From positions 66,914,544-66,978,543 of the forward strand of contig NC_080675.1 in the NCBI RefSeq assembly GCF_030445035.2: a DNA stretch of 64,000 nt. The letters run 5' to 3'. The translations under genes and the position numbers were made by a program. Below the pieces are notes generated by a model, which had not been told where the DNA came from, made no database searches, and saw nothing but the letters and a program-made list of their open reading frames with translations. The DNA comes from Dasypus novemcinctus. Lineage: Eukaryota > Chordata > Mammalia > Cingulata > Dasypodidae. Of the stretch, positions 38,131 through 49,945 are shown one piece after another; the first letter of the stretch is position 1, and each line of letters starts with the position of its first letter.

Positions 38131-38637
38131 AACACTTTAAAGATTTGTTTTCTTGATTTGATTGTCATCCTGTTATTGCAATGCTTTAACTCTTTCTGGA
38201 GCTCTGAACAGCAAGAGATGGCTCCTTCATCCTTTGTATGCTTATGCAAGATAAGCTCCAGGCAAGAAAAAATGTCTTCAACAAAGAAGAAAAATCTAGG
38301 AACCTTGGCAAAAGGACCTGTATTGGATATTATTAACTCTTCTTCAAGGAATAGAATTGTGGTTTTTGGGGTCACATTGTGTATGGATATCATCACCATG
38401 AGTAACTACTCTAAGAATCTAGTAAAAATAAGCCAGGATTTCCAGAACTATTTTTAATCCAGTAACAAATGATATTAGGAAAAGATAGTTCTGAACCAAG
38501 ATCCTACAGGATGAAAAATAATTACAAGAACTAAATGCACAGATGAAAAAATTTAATTGTGGCTATTTGTTTTAGGATACTACTGGAATTTTTTTTCTAT
38601 CTCCTGATAGGCATCTGTGGAAGTCTTTTCCCTTCTT
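38131..38637. other. unassigned DNA
   Basis: Overlapping open frames on both strands (99 and 123 codons) have no resemblance to known proteins. No repeat was recognised. Confidence 0.4.
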
Positions 38638-39055
38638 TTATTTTAAAGTTTTTTTTTTATATTTCTCTCCCCTTCCCCCCCGCCCCAGTTGTCTGTTCTC
38701 TGTGTCCATTCACTGTGTGTTCTTCTGTGACCACTTCTATCCTTATCAGCAGCACCGGGAATCTGTGTTTCTTTTTGTTGCATCATCTTGTTGTGTCAGC
38801 TCTCTATGTGTGCAGCACCATTCTTGGGCAGGCTGCACTTTCTTTCACGCTGGGTGGCTTTCCCTATGGGGCGTACTCCTTGTGCATGGGGCTCCCCTAT
38901 GTGGGGCTGACACCCCTGCGTGACACAGCACTCCCTGCGTGCATCAGCACTGCGCATGGGCCAGCTCCACACAGGTCAAAGAGGCCCGGGGTTTGAACCG
39001 TGGACCTCCCATGTGGTAGGCGGACACCCTATCCATTGGGCCAACTCCGCTTCCC
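38638..39055 (-). mobile_element. DAS-type SINE, complete
   Basis: Full-length SINE in antisense. The poly-T run at 38649-38660 is its A-tail. The tRNA-Ala-like head lies at about 38985-39055 with the B-box complement 'ggtttgaaccgtgg'. It is flanked by a 14-bp duplication with one mismatch, tcttttcccttctt (38624-38637) and tcttttctcttctt (39056-39069). Being transcribed by RNA polymerase III and copied by L1 proteins is the known way such SINEs spread. Long open frames through it are composition artefacts. Confidence 0.9.
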
Positions 39056-39096
39056 TCTTTTCTCTTCTTGATCTCTAAGCCTTACTTTAGACATCT

Positions 39097-39121
39097 GTTT
39101 TTGTTTTGTTTTGTTTTGTTT
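39097..39121. repeat. (TTTTG)n microsatellite
   Basis: Four to five copies of a TTTTG unit. Confidence 0.85.
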
Positions 39122-39321
39122 AAATGACTTGGCTATTAAAATATAATTTATATTATTTTATTTTGATTATCTGGAAAAGTTATTGACTGATTATAAAATT
39201 TGTCTTGAGTAAGAATTGCATAAAAGAGTGAAGAAATTCTGAAAAAAGAAAGAAATGAGAAGGGTCTGATACTCCCATTTAATGAAAAAAAATTGAAGCA
39301 ACCATAATTGGTATAATAAAT

Positions 39322-39640
39322 TATTCATTCAACAAATATATTTGAAATTCTATTACGTGCTATGATAGTTACCAGATGGAAAAGGGATAGAGAAGTGTTA
39401 AGATATAAACATTCTTTGCCTTCAAGAAACTTATACTCTAATGAGGGGAGACATAATGTTAAATCAAGAGATAAATAATCAGTAACATTTCTGGATGCAG
39501 GAAGCATTTAGAAGGAAATCCACAAAATAATGAGGTAGAAAAAATGTGAAGAAATGGAGTGACAGGTCAAGGAAAGTCTAGCTGAAGAGTTACACATGAA
39601 AATGAGAAAAACTTATGCAAAGATGCCAAGAAAGAGCAAA
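39322..39640 (+). mobile_element. L2-like ancient repeat
   Basis: 'attcattcaacaaatatatt', 'gccttcaagaaacttatact' and 'atgcaaagatgccaagaaag' occur in the order of the same old repeat as at 28700-29420. Confidence 0.55.
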
Positions 39641-39699
39641 ATTAATTTTAGACAAAATAAAAAGTCAGCAATTTTTTTATGAAAAATTTGACTGATTTG

Positions 39700-40480
39700 T
39701 TACCAGAACTTTAATGTTTTTACCTATGGGAAAATATAAAGAAACTAAGAGAAAAATAAACTGCGGTAAATATTTGCTGTGTCTATATTAAATATATGAA
39801 ATATTTAAAAAATATTTAGTGACTTTAATATATAAACAACATTGTTATGAAACAGTGAGAAATAATTTCTCAGAGAAAAAATAATTGCCAGAGACATGGC
39901 GAGAATATCTGCAAAAGAAAAATGTATGAAGAGAGTTAACATGTCTAAAATATCAAACTCACTATTAATCACCTAAGAGTTAAAACAATCATGAAGTATT
40001 GTCTTTCAGATATATAACTAACTGTAAGGTAAAATGTGAAATTTTGTGAGCATGCATAAAAACCTCCTCATAAACATGGGTGGGAAGATGTTATTTGGTA
40101 GTTCAATTTAAAATCTTAAAAATGTTAATAGCATTTGAGGTCTTTTATAAGGAAAAAAATTAGAGAATTATCATAAAAATTTATGAAAAAGAATGTTTCT
40201 CTTGATATGTTTTGTTTAATAAACAGTTGTAAATAACCCTTATAATCCAACAAAAAGAATTGGTTAAAAATATTGTGATAAAAACACATTATTGAATATC
40301 GTGTTATTAAAAGTAAATAATTTTGAATATTGAGAAATATAAAATGGTAACTAAAAATTAAGCACATTTTACTGACAAATCTTGTGTTGGGCAAAATGAA
40401 GAAACCATTAAAATTGTGTGCCACTGCTTTGTTTGAAGGCATTGGGGAGTTCACAAGGCAGTGAAGACTTATTGGAACAA
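39700..40480 (+). mobile_element. ancient L1M 3' relic
   Basis: A plus-strand stretch with 'agagttaaaacaatcatgaa' and 'aaaaagaattggttaaaaat', arranged as in the end of ORF2 and 3' UTR of old L1M. Strongly diverged. Confidence 0.45.
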
Positions 40481-41059
40481 TTTCCCACATATGAAGGAAT
40501 CATAGAAACGTGAACTTGGCATTGGGGCAGCTTTTTCCTAAGAACTTCTTTGGATTCATGAAATTATTGCTGATAGTCTGAGAAGCTGGGCAATGATTTT
40601 GACATTTGACAAATGCGTGAGCCAATTCATTTAAATCTTCCTTCCCCCTCTCTGTTGGTTCTATTTCTTTGGAGAACAGGGACGGATACAGATACATATT
40701 ATTACACACATTAAACTGATGGATAAACTGATTCTTAAAACATACATTTAAATATCCAAGTCTGCATCAGCCAAAGTTATTCATTATTTTAGAATTTATG
40801 GTTAAAAAAAATTAGAGGTCGTTTAATGATATCCAATGGCTTAAGTTTTCAGAGACTTGGAGGATGTAGATTCTGAGTACCTTGCTCAGTATTCCACAGT
40901 CTATGGACATATAGGGACCATAGCCTGGTTTTGTATAAGTTCTTAGTCCAGGAAACTGCATAGAAACAAATCACTACTTTTCATTAAAATGGACTTAATT
41001 GAAATTCAAAAGGAATTTTATACAACTGGAAGACAATTTGTACTCCATTCTAGAAAGTT
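40481..41059. other. unassigned DNA
   Basis: No gene or repeat recognised. Confidence 0.4.
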
Positions 41060-41402
41060 CATGACAAAGGAAAATGATAGCTCCCAGAAAAAAAAGGAAA
41101 AATGTTTTCCTCGTTTGCGTTAGGCAAGTTTCTTAGAAAAGTCACAAAAAACACAAGCCATACAAGAAAAAATAGTGGATGCATTAGATCTCATTAACTT
41201 TTATTCATCAAAATTGTCATCAAGAAAACAAATGGCCAACACACAGACTAGGGAAAAATATAAACAGGATATATTTGACGAAGGACTTTTAGAATTATAA
41301 AACTACAAATAACCCAATGAAAATAGGTAAAGGATATAAGCTGACCCTTCATAAAGGAAGATATACAAATGACAGTCAAGCTCATGAGGAAAGCTCAACA
41401 TC

Positions 41403-41968
41403 TGTGCTTTGCCGAAAAGGGTTAACGTAGCAGGCCTGACTGCTATCCTTTGAAAAATGTACTTAAAAGATTGACCGTAGGCTTGTTTATGGGGAATTAA
41501 ATTTCAGGAGGGTTCCCACCATTAACGGATAAGTGTGGCTCACTATACCTAAACTGCTTTTGAAGCAATATGGTTTAGGCCTAATACCTGCTTTCCTTCA
41601 GTGAGCCTGGAATTTAGGTACTTGCCAGGAAGGAGGTGCCTAATTGAACAGTTCCAAATAAAAACCCTGGTATGGAGCCTTTGATTATCTTCCCTCATTG
41701 GCAACATTGCAATGTGTTGTCACAACTCCTTGCTGGGGGAATTAAGCACAACTTTTGTGACTTCACTGGGAGAAGAGCCTTGAAAGACTACATGTTGCTC
41801 TCCCTTAGATTTACCCCAAGGGCCTTTTCCCTTTGTTGATTTCCCTTTGTTGATTTTTCATTTTATTGTAATAAATCCTAGCCATGAGTACAACTATATT
41901 CTGAATCCTATGAGTTTTGCCAGTGAATCATTGAATCCTGGGGGTGGTTTTGCAGACCCTCCAACACA
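41403..41968 (+). mobile_element. solo LTR of an endogenous retrovirus
   Basis: A 566-base LTR with TG...CA ends (tgtgctttgcc ... ccaacaca), flanked by a perfect 5-bp duplication, acatc, at 41398-41402 and 41969-41973. A poly(A) signal (taataaatcc) lies about 100 bases before the end. It is followed by 'gaatcctgggggtggttttg', an arrangement usual at the U5 end of ERV LTRs. No viral gene is present. It interrupts an ancient L1, which gives independent support for the boundaries. Class is uncertain. Confidence 0.85.
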
Positions 41969-42033
41969 ACATCACTAGTCATTAGGGAAATGCAAATTAA
42001 AATCACAGTAAAATGCAATATTTCATTTTTCTG

Positions 42034-42580
42034 TGTGACATTTTTTTCATGCATCTAGACATCCATTAGAGAGTCTTGTGGAGTGAGTTGCTACATGGCG
42101 CACTGTAGGAATTTCAGGCAAAACAGAGATTTTCAACCAGTAAATTCTTCATTACTTACATAGTGCAATGGGTCCAAAAGAGCAGAGTAAGAGGCCCCAG
42201 TATAACCATTCCCCTGGGAAGGTCAACTGCTTGGGTCATGGACTGTGGGTGGTGGCTCTACATGTCCTGCTTCACATCAGAGATGAGAGACACTTGTGCT
42301 GCCTAAGCACTGGGTTTTTATACACCCCAGGGGGAGACAGCCCCACACATGAGCAAAAGCATTCATCAAGCATCCTTTGTGCCCTAGCAAGCAGCTGGAC
42401 CTTATTGAAATTTAATGTCTCCCCTGGGCTATTTGTACTTTCTTTTGAAATGGAAGCATACCAAACACTTGCTCATGAATAAGCTAGAGGGAAAAAGGAA
42501 CAGGGTAGACAAGGATTGGAGATGGTGCTGAGTATGTCTGTGACCTCCCCAGCAGGCTGAAATGGATATGGTTGACAACA
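42034..42580 (-). mobile_element. LTR-like insertion, antisense
   Basis: An insertion of about 545 bases within the same ancient L1. On the minus strand it begins near 'tgttgtcaaccatatcc' and has a TATA-like 'gtataaaaaccc' (around 42316-42327) preceded by a GC-richer patch, as in an ERV promoter. The ends are estimates and no TSD was seen. The open frame at 42168-42482 lies inside it and is not a gene. Confidence 0.6.
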
Positions 42581-43250
42581 GGAAATGTTGTAGAGGATGT
42601 AAATCAACAAGATTTCTTATAGGTGGAAAAATAAAGTGGTACAACCACTTTGGAAAGAGATTGGTGGTTTCCTAAAAAAGTTAAGAAATTTTAAGAACTG
42701 GATCTACCCTACCTATCAGCCAGTACTTCCATTCATAGGTGTTTATCCTTAAAAAATGAAAACACACCCAACAAAATCTTTGTACAAGCATGTTTGAAGC
42801 AGTTTTATTAAAAAAACTGACAGTTGTCCATCAATAAGTGAATTAATAAATTAACTGAAAACATAAAATATTACTTCAAAGAAAAAAAGCACTTAATTAC
42901 TGATATATGCAACAAGATGTATGACAGTCAAAAATATGCTGAGTCAAAAAGCCAGACACAGAAAAATACATGTTGTATAATTCAATTTAGGAGAAATTCT
43001 AGGATATGCAATTAACCTATGATAGAAATCAGATCCTTGGTTGCTTTTGTAGTGGTACAGCGGGGAATCGAGCAGTAATTGGCTTGGTGGAAATACAATG
43101 GACCTTTCTGGAGTGATAGAAATGTTCTCTCTTGATAAAGATGTGGTTTTATACATGTAGGCATTTGTCAAATCAATTGAATCCTGCATTGCACTTTTAA
43201 AATCTGAGCATTTCATTGTCTATAAATTATAATTCAATAAAAAATTGAGA

Positions 43251-44599
43251 AGGATGAGTTTATCAGGATAAAATAGTGCATTTTGTGAGTACATATAATC
43301 AATATTAAAGACTTTAAAAAATCCCCATGGGTATTGTCCAGTGTATCACATTCTCTGCTTTGGAATTTCTTAGTGGAAGATGTGCCTATCTTTTTAGATG
43401 AAAGAAATGTGTGAAGTTTCATGAATTTAATCATTAGTGAAATTAAACAAATAAAAATTGGTTTGGTTAAAAATGGATGATAGTCATATTTTTAATAAGC
43501 AAATGAAACTGACTCAAATTCAAAAAAAATTTATATTCCAAAATTGTTTCAACCCTCAAATCTTAAGCTAAGACAAATAAATAAAACCCACAAAAGGAGA
43601 GATCTGTTCTATGTCCTTTTCTATTTCTTTAAATTTACAAAATTAAAGTTATCAACGTTTTATATTTCATGCTATACATATATCTTCTATGAAATCTATT
43701 GCTCTTTATTTTCCATTCAGTTCTGATCATTGAAACTCAAGATAATTTTTCTTATCAAATTTGCCTGGGTCAAGATATTACTATTAATTTCAACCAGCCA
43801 TTTCTAAGTTAAAAATATTTATGAGCTGAATATGAACCACATTAAACCAAAGCTTAATTCCTGACCCATTTGAAGAAAATGACAATATATAAATATTTTA
43901 CTTCCTTCAAACTATATATGTGGCAATAACAAATGAAATGAGTTAAATTTTGCATTAATTTTTCCTCTAATAATATGATAATAATGAGATATAAGGCAGT
44001 TTGGGACGAACTAGTAATAGTTTTGGTTTTGGGGTTTTTCCAACAGTTTTCTAGTTATATTCTTTTTATTAACCCAAGTGTTCTTTTTTTCTTTTTATTA
44101 TGTCTTATCCTTCTTGAGTCTCTAGTCTAGATGCTAATTCATGTAATTTAATTTTTTCAAATTTATCACACTCGAATATACTTTTTTAAATGATGGTGAA
44201 GAGTTAAAGAGGTGTAAAATAAGATATTCTTTTTAATCACACCTTGGTTAAGAAAATCAATGACATGGACTATTATTCAGTACAGTCCAGCTGTGAAAAC
44301 AGTCCAACTGTGAAAACTGGAACAGATCATTTAGAATCAAAAGGAATATGGTTTATATAATCATAAAGAGCAGTTAATTCCCCATTTTTATGAATTCAAA
44401 AAATAGAGTATACATATTGTTTCTTCAGGAAAGCACATAAGAAAATATTTTATGCATAAGCCAAAATGTATTTTTGTTTTGAACATTCACGTTTGTCACC
44501 TACACAGACCCAATTTATCAAACAATCACTATTTTAACTTCAGTTTTTACTATGAAGATTTGAGTAGTCAATTTATATAAATGAATTTTCCATTTATCA
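43251..44599. other. unassigned AT-rich DNA
   Basis: No gene or repeat family recognised. Confidence 0.45.
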
Positions 44600-44840
44600 A
44601 GTGATTACTTACAAGTGCTTATCAGGCACTACTCAAAATGCTTTTCATACATTAGCTTATTTATCCCTCATGAAATCTATTCAAGGTGGATATTATTTAC
44701 CCTATTTAACCCTCAGTCTGTGTCTCAGAGAGATTGAGCAGTTTGCCCAAACTTGCACCATAACCAAGTGGCAATGGTGAAACTCAAATGCAGGTTTTCT
44801 TATTCCAAAGTACCTAACCATTACAACATACTGCCACCTA
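44600..44840 (-). mobile_element. MIR SINE
   Basis: A clear antisense MIR: 'gtctcagagagattgagcag', 'tttgcccaaacttgcac', 'gtggcaatggtgaaactc', 'cctaaccattacaacatact'. Confidence 0.85.
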
Positions 44841-45075
44841 TAACTTCGGAAAAATTTCAGATTTCTTGATTTATATTATTTGCTATTGCTTTCAAATCAC
44901 ATTTCAATAGTTGATTCATAAAGGAAGTGGAAAGCATTTTTTTTGGCCTGACAAAGTTAATAACACCATTAAAATATTCATATTGCATGATTCCAAATGT
45001 GTTTCCTTTTTTTAATTATCTTTTTTAATAAAGATATATATATTACATAAAATGTTACATTAAAAAATATAAGAT

Positions 45076-45482
45076 GGAAGTGAATTTGGCTCAACTGAAA
45101 GAGCATCTGCCGACCACATGGGAGGTCCAGGTTTTAAACCCAGGGCTTCCTGACCCATGTGGTAAGCTGGCCCATGGGTAGTGCTAATGTGCACAAGGAG
45201 TGCTGTGCCATGCAGCAATGTCCCTCACACAGGGAAGCCCCACGTGCAAGGAGTGCACCCCGTAAGGAGAGCTGCCCTGCGTTCAAAAAGTGCAGCCAGC
45301 CGAGGAGTGGCACCACACACATGGAGAGCCGGCACAGCAAGATGATGCAACAAAAAAGAGACACGATTTCTGGTGCTGCTAACAAGAATACAAGTGGACA
45401 CAGAGAACACACAGCGAATGGACACAGAGAGCAGACAACTGGGAGTGGAAGGGAAGGGGAGAGAAATAAATAAAAAATAAAT
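45076..45482 (+). mobile_element. DAS-type SINE nested in L1 3' UTR
   Basis: The tRNA-like head ('ggaagtgaatttggctcaac', B-box-like 'aggttttaaacccaggg') is followed by the unique body and ends in 'acacagcgaatggacacaga' and an A-rich tail. The L1 reads 'ttaaaaaatataag' before it and '...atttaagaggttcac' after it, so the SINE interrupts the L1. A TA microsatellite (45484-45502) at the right junction blurs the TSD. Confidence 0.85.
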
Positions 45483-45483
45483 C

Positions 45484-45502
45484 ATATATATATATATATA
45501 TT
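45484..45502. repeat. TA microsatellite at SINE tail
   Basis: A (TA)n run directly after the A-rich end of the SINE. Confidence 0.8.
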
Positions 45503-48169
45503 TAAGAGGTTCACATACATCCCACTCTCCACATCCAGCACTCCTTCCACATCAGCTTCTTTCATTAGTGGGGTATATTCATTGCATTTGATGAATACAT
45601 TTTAGAGTATTGCTACACAGCATGGACTATAGTTTATGTTGTAGATTACACTTTCTCCTAGTCCACTCAGTGGGTTATGGAAGGATATATAATGTCCTGC
45701 ATCTGTCCCTGCAATATCGTTCAGGACAACTCCAAGTCCCAAAAATGCCCCCATTTCACACTTCTTTTTCCCTCTCCTTCAGCAACTCCCATGGCCACTG
45801 TCTCTGCATCAATGATATAATTTCTTCCATTGCTAGAGTCACAATAATTCTATATTAGAATACTGGTAAATCTACTATAATCCATAATTTATTCCTCCAT
45901 CCCAATGACCCTGGGATGGTGATGTCCATTCCACCTGTAATTGAGAGGAGGCTTAGGCTCCACTAGGCTGATTGATAAGATTCTCCTGCTTGCAGTTATA
46001 GACTCTCTTGATTCCTTGGTGTGGTGGTTGACCATCCTCACCTCCTTGTTAGCTGACCTGGGTAATTTCAATGAACCAGAGAGTGGGAGTTGCAACTCTG
46101 CTGAGGTTCAGGGTAAAGTAGGCACATGGACAGTCCAGAGATTCAAGTCTCCTGAGTATACACCAACCCCAGCACCAACCACAGGTTCAGTAAAAGTAAC
46201 AGACAAGGCATGTGTAGAGAAGTCACATCTGAGTCCAACTCTGTCATATTCAGGAACACAAATACTTAAGTAGGCCCACAGGCAAGACATAGAACTCCAG
46301 AGCCATCTGCCATGACCTTAGGAACTGGGTGTCTCCATAGCTCTCAGGAGAACCACTACCTGAAGTTGTAACTATTTTGGCTTTCTCTAAGATCCTGCTG
46401 AGTCGTGTGTAAGCATGACCCCTCTGATGACCTCCTGACTCATTTTGAAGTCTCTCAGCCATGAAAGCTCTTTGTCTTTACCATTTCCCCCTTTTATTCA
46501 GGGTCTTTTTCTAGTTGCTTCACCAGGCAGTGCTTGGTAGGAATCCCTTGGCACCAGGGAGGTTCATCCCTGGGAAGTAATGTCCCATGCTGGGAGGAAG
46601 GTAATGCATTTCTATGTTGAGTTTGGCTTACAGAGTGGCCACATTTGAGGAACACAGAGGCTCTCAGGAGGTAACCCTTAGGCACCCTGCAGCTTTAGGC
46701 CAAGTTGAAATTTCAAGCACACAGTTTCATAAGCATAGTCATCAGTATCAAGAGCCCATTATTGGACCATCCTTCTCCATTGGTCTTTTCTCTTGCACTT
46801 GGAGGATTGTTGTTCTTCTACTGGGGAATGCGACAGGGATCTCCAGGATGGGAACTCAGCATTCCCTCAGTTGTTCTGTGAAACTCTACCCACTATGTCA
46901 ATGCCCAATGAACATCTGAACATATCTATATACCCTATAGGCATGCCCTAGAGAGCTCCCTCCCAGCCATGCAACCGCCATCAATGACAGCCCACACTAC
47001 TGCTCCTCCCCTGCCATAGTTGAGCCCCTCTGGATCCAAAACTTCTTCAAAAATGAAGCCTAATATATTGCCAAATTCAATTAATAGAAAAATGAAATAG
47101 TAATGATAGGTTTAAAGATTAGAATAAATTACATAATAATTTAGAAAAACTAAAATAAATTGGGGTATTTAAAAAATGAAAAATATCATAAAAATTTTTT
47201 TGACATTTTGCCTTTCATCACTGTAATAGGTGTTGCCCTGTATGTACAGTGGCAAGGCAATCTCTCAATTTCTTCCTCAGTGCCTTGCATTTTCTTTTTT
47301 TATAATGTCTTCAAAAAAGTTTTAGGTCACAGTAAAGTCACATGTAAAATATAGGGGACTCCCATATACCCAACATCCTCCCTCATTTCCCCCTTCCCCA
47401 ACAATGATCTTTTTACATGTGGATGTTACATTTCCTACAACTGATGTACAAATATTGAAACATAACTACTAACCATGATTACATTATGGTTTACATTTTA
47501 GACTGTAAACTTTTATAAAGTTTAGGTTACATTATGGTTTACAATATGATTACATTTTAGACTATACATTTTTATAAATTTTTGGTGAAATATAACATGG
47601 TCTGTATCCATCATTGCCAAATCATGGGGAACACTTCCATTGCCCCCCAATTGCCCCCACATCCATCTATTCTATTCCACTCTCCCCCTTCCCTAGAGGC
47701 CAAGAGTGAGAACCAAGCTTCACTGCTTGAAGGGCAAGATACATAGATACTTTCAACAATGCTGAGGCCTTTACTCACTAGTCTGTCCTCCCCATTGGGA
47801 GCCACCCATACTCTTGAGAGACAACTTCCCCTCTGTATGAGAATATTAGGTCTCCCCAGGATGAGGGTACAACATCTTCCTGTTTATTGTATGGGTCTCC
47901 ATGCGCTAATATAAAACACTATGACAAGATGAGCACTCACACACTCCCTAGAAGCCTGCCCAAGGTGCATCCTGTGCCAGATGCCCCCGATCAAACACCT
48001 TATACCAGTAACCATTCCTTTTATTTTCTAAAGAGTATTCTCAACATTAAAGTTTCAACCACATACCTGACAATCTCCTGTGTTCACCTGCTTGCTCCCC
48101 CCAACCCTCCCTCCAATACCTCGGATGATCTGACCCATCCTCCCAACCCTAGCCCCCCTCAAGCCTGCA

Positions 48170-49845
48170 ATTTGTAGTATGTATTAAATTCAGGTAGTGT
48201 GGTTCCTATAATTTCATTTTTTTTGTTCAATATGTCTTTGGCTATTTGTGGTCTCTTTCCCTTCCACGTAAATTTCAGTTTTTCCAGTTCATTAAAAAAT
48301 GCTTTATTGATTTTTATTGGGATTGCATTAAATTTGTACATCAGTTTGGGTAGGATAGGCCTCTTAATGATATTTAGTCTTCCTATCCATGAACAGGAAA
48401 TATTCTTCCATTTATTTAAGTCTTCCTTGATTTCCTTTAACTGTGTTGTATAATATTCTGTGTATAAGTCTTTTACATCTTTAGTTAAATTTTATTCCTA
48501 GGTATTTGATTTTTTCATTTACTATTGTAAACGGTATTTTTATCTTGATTTCCTCCTCAGATTGCTCATTACTGGTGTACAGAAATGCTACTGATTTTTG
48601 TGCATTTATCTTATATTCTGTGACTTTACTGAACTGATTTATAAGTTCTAGAAGTTTTGATGTAGATTTCTCAGGGCTTTCTATTATAGGATCATATCAT
48701 CTGCAAATAGTGAAATTTTGACTTCTTCCTTTCCAATTTGGATGCCTTTTATATCTGTTTCTTGCCTCAGACCTTGAGCAAGTACTTTTATCACAATGTT
48801 AAATAGGGGCTGTGATAGTGGGCAAACTTGTCTTCTTCCTCAACTTGGAAAGATTTTAGTATTTCACCATTGTAAATGATGTTACCTGTGATTTTGTCAT
48901 ATATATCCTTTATCATATTCAGTAAGTTTCCTTGTATTACTATCTTTTGCAGTGTTTATATCAATGTTATTTTGCCAAATGCTTTTTCTGCATCTGTAGA
49001 TATGATCATGTGTTTTTTTTCTTTCAATCTGTTTATGTAGTATAGTACAATGATTTTCTTATGTTGAACTATCCTTGCATACTAGGGATGACATCCACTT
49101 GGTTATGGTGTATAATTTGATGTGTGATTGAATATGATTAGCAGATATTTTCTTGAGAATTTAATATCTAGGTTCATTAGAGAGATTGGTCTGTAATTTT
49201 CCTTTCTTGTAGTGTCTTTGTTTGGCTTTGGTATTAGGGTGGTCTTGGCATCATAAAATAAGTTGGGCAATGTTCCTACTATTTCAATTTGTTGGAAGAG
49301 TTTAAGCAAGATTGATGTTAGTTCTTTCTAGAATGTTTAGTAGAATTCCACTGTGAAGCTGTCTGTCCTGGGGCTCTTTTTATTAGGAAGGTTTTTAATG
49401 ACTGATTCTTTTTATTTGTGATTGGTTTGTTGAGATCATCAATTTCTTCTTTTGACAGTTTAGGCTGCTTGTGTGTTTCTAGAAATTTGTCCATTTCCTC
49501 TAAATTGTCCTTCTTGTTGGAATATAGTTTTTCAAAGTATCCTTTTACAATAGTCTTTATTTCTGTGGGCTCAGTGGCGATATCCCCTTTCTCGTTTCTT
49601 ATTTTGTGTACTTGCATCTTCTTTTTTTCTTTGTCTATCTAAGGGTTTGCCAATTTGTTTATCTTCTCAAAGAACCACCTCTTTGCTTTATTTTATCTAG
49701 TGCTTTCTTATTTTCCATTTCATTTAGTTCTGCTCTGATATTTGTTATTTCTTCATCCTTTGGTGTTAGTTTGTTTTTTTTTACTAATTCCTCCAAGTGT
49801 GTAATTAAGTCTTCAATTTTAGCTCTTCCTTCTTTTTTTTCCCCC
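48170..49845 (-). pseudogene. L1 ORF2 fragment with reverse transcriptase core
   Basis: ORF2 encodes the L1 endonuclease and reverse transcriptase. This fragment starts in the linker after the endonuclease (about 49617-49318, 'RNEKGDIATEPTEIKTIVKG') and passes the conserved '[19 protein letters not shown]' and 'NYRPISLMN' segment at about 49280-49180. It keeps the catalytic 'FADDMI' motif at about 48691-48707. It ends after a '[15 protein letters not shown]...LPEF' stretch at about 48250-48170, where L1 3' UTR sequence takes over. Missing are the endonuclease and roughly the last third of ORF2. Several stops and frameshifts break it. Confidence 0.85.
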
Positions 49846-49849
49846 TAGT

Positions 49850-49945
49850 TTCTGTTCATCTGTGAATATTTTGAACTCTCCATCATTTTTGAATGCCTAC
49901 TTTGCTGGATAGAGTATTTTTAGCTGGAATTTTTTAAATTTTATT
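49850..49945 (-). pseudogene. L1 ORF1 C-terminal scrap
   Basis: On the minus strand, 'gctaaaaatactctatccagc' leads to 'aatattcacagatgaacaga', matching the C-terminal part of L1 ORF1. It abuts the ORF2 fragment almost directly, so a deletion removed the end of ORF1 and the endonuclease. Upstream it joins 5' UTR sequence, so the start of ORF1 is also gone. Confidence 0.65.

Larger units (their letters stand above)
41060..43250 (+). mobile_element. ancient L1M 3' end split by two LTRs
   Basis: Three pieces of one plus-strand L1 are present: 41060-41402 ('aagccatacaagaaaaaata', 'aggaagatatacaaatgaca'), 41969-42030 ('attagggaaatgcaaattaa') and 42581-43250 ('tggtacaaccactttggaaa', 'gataaagatgtggttttata'). 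They run through the end of ORF2 into the 3' UTR in correct order once the LTRs at 41403-41968 and 42034-42580 are set aside. Non-coding. Confidence 0.8.

Noticed and set aside
38028-38457. Overlapping open frames of 123 and 99 codons on opposite strands
   Set aside because: No recognisable domains, no codon or context support, and partly within the 5' end of a HAL1-like fossil.
38559-38996. A 145-codon open frame, the longest in the window
   Set aside because: It runs through the antisense DAS SINE at 38638-39055. Its pieces recur in the SINE at 55573-55983, so it reflects SINE composition and not a gene.
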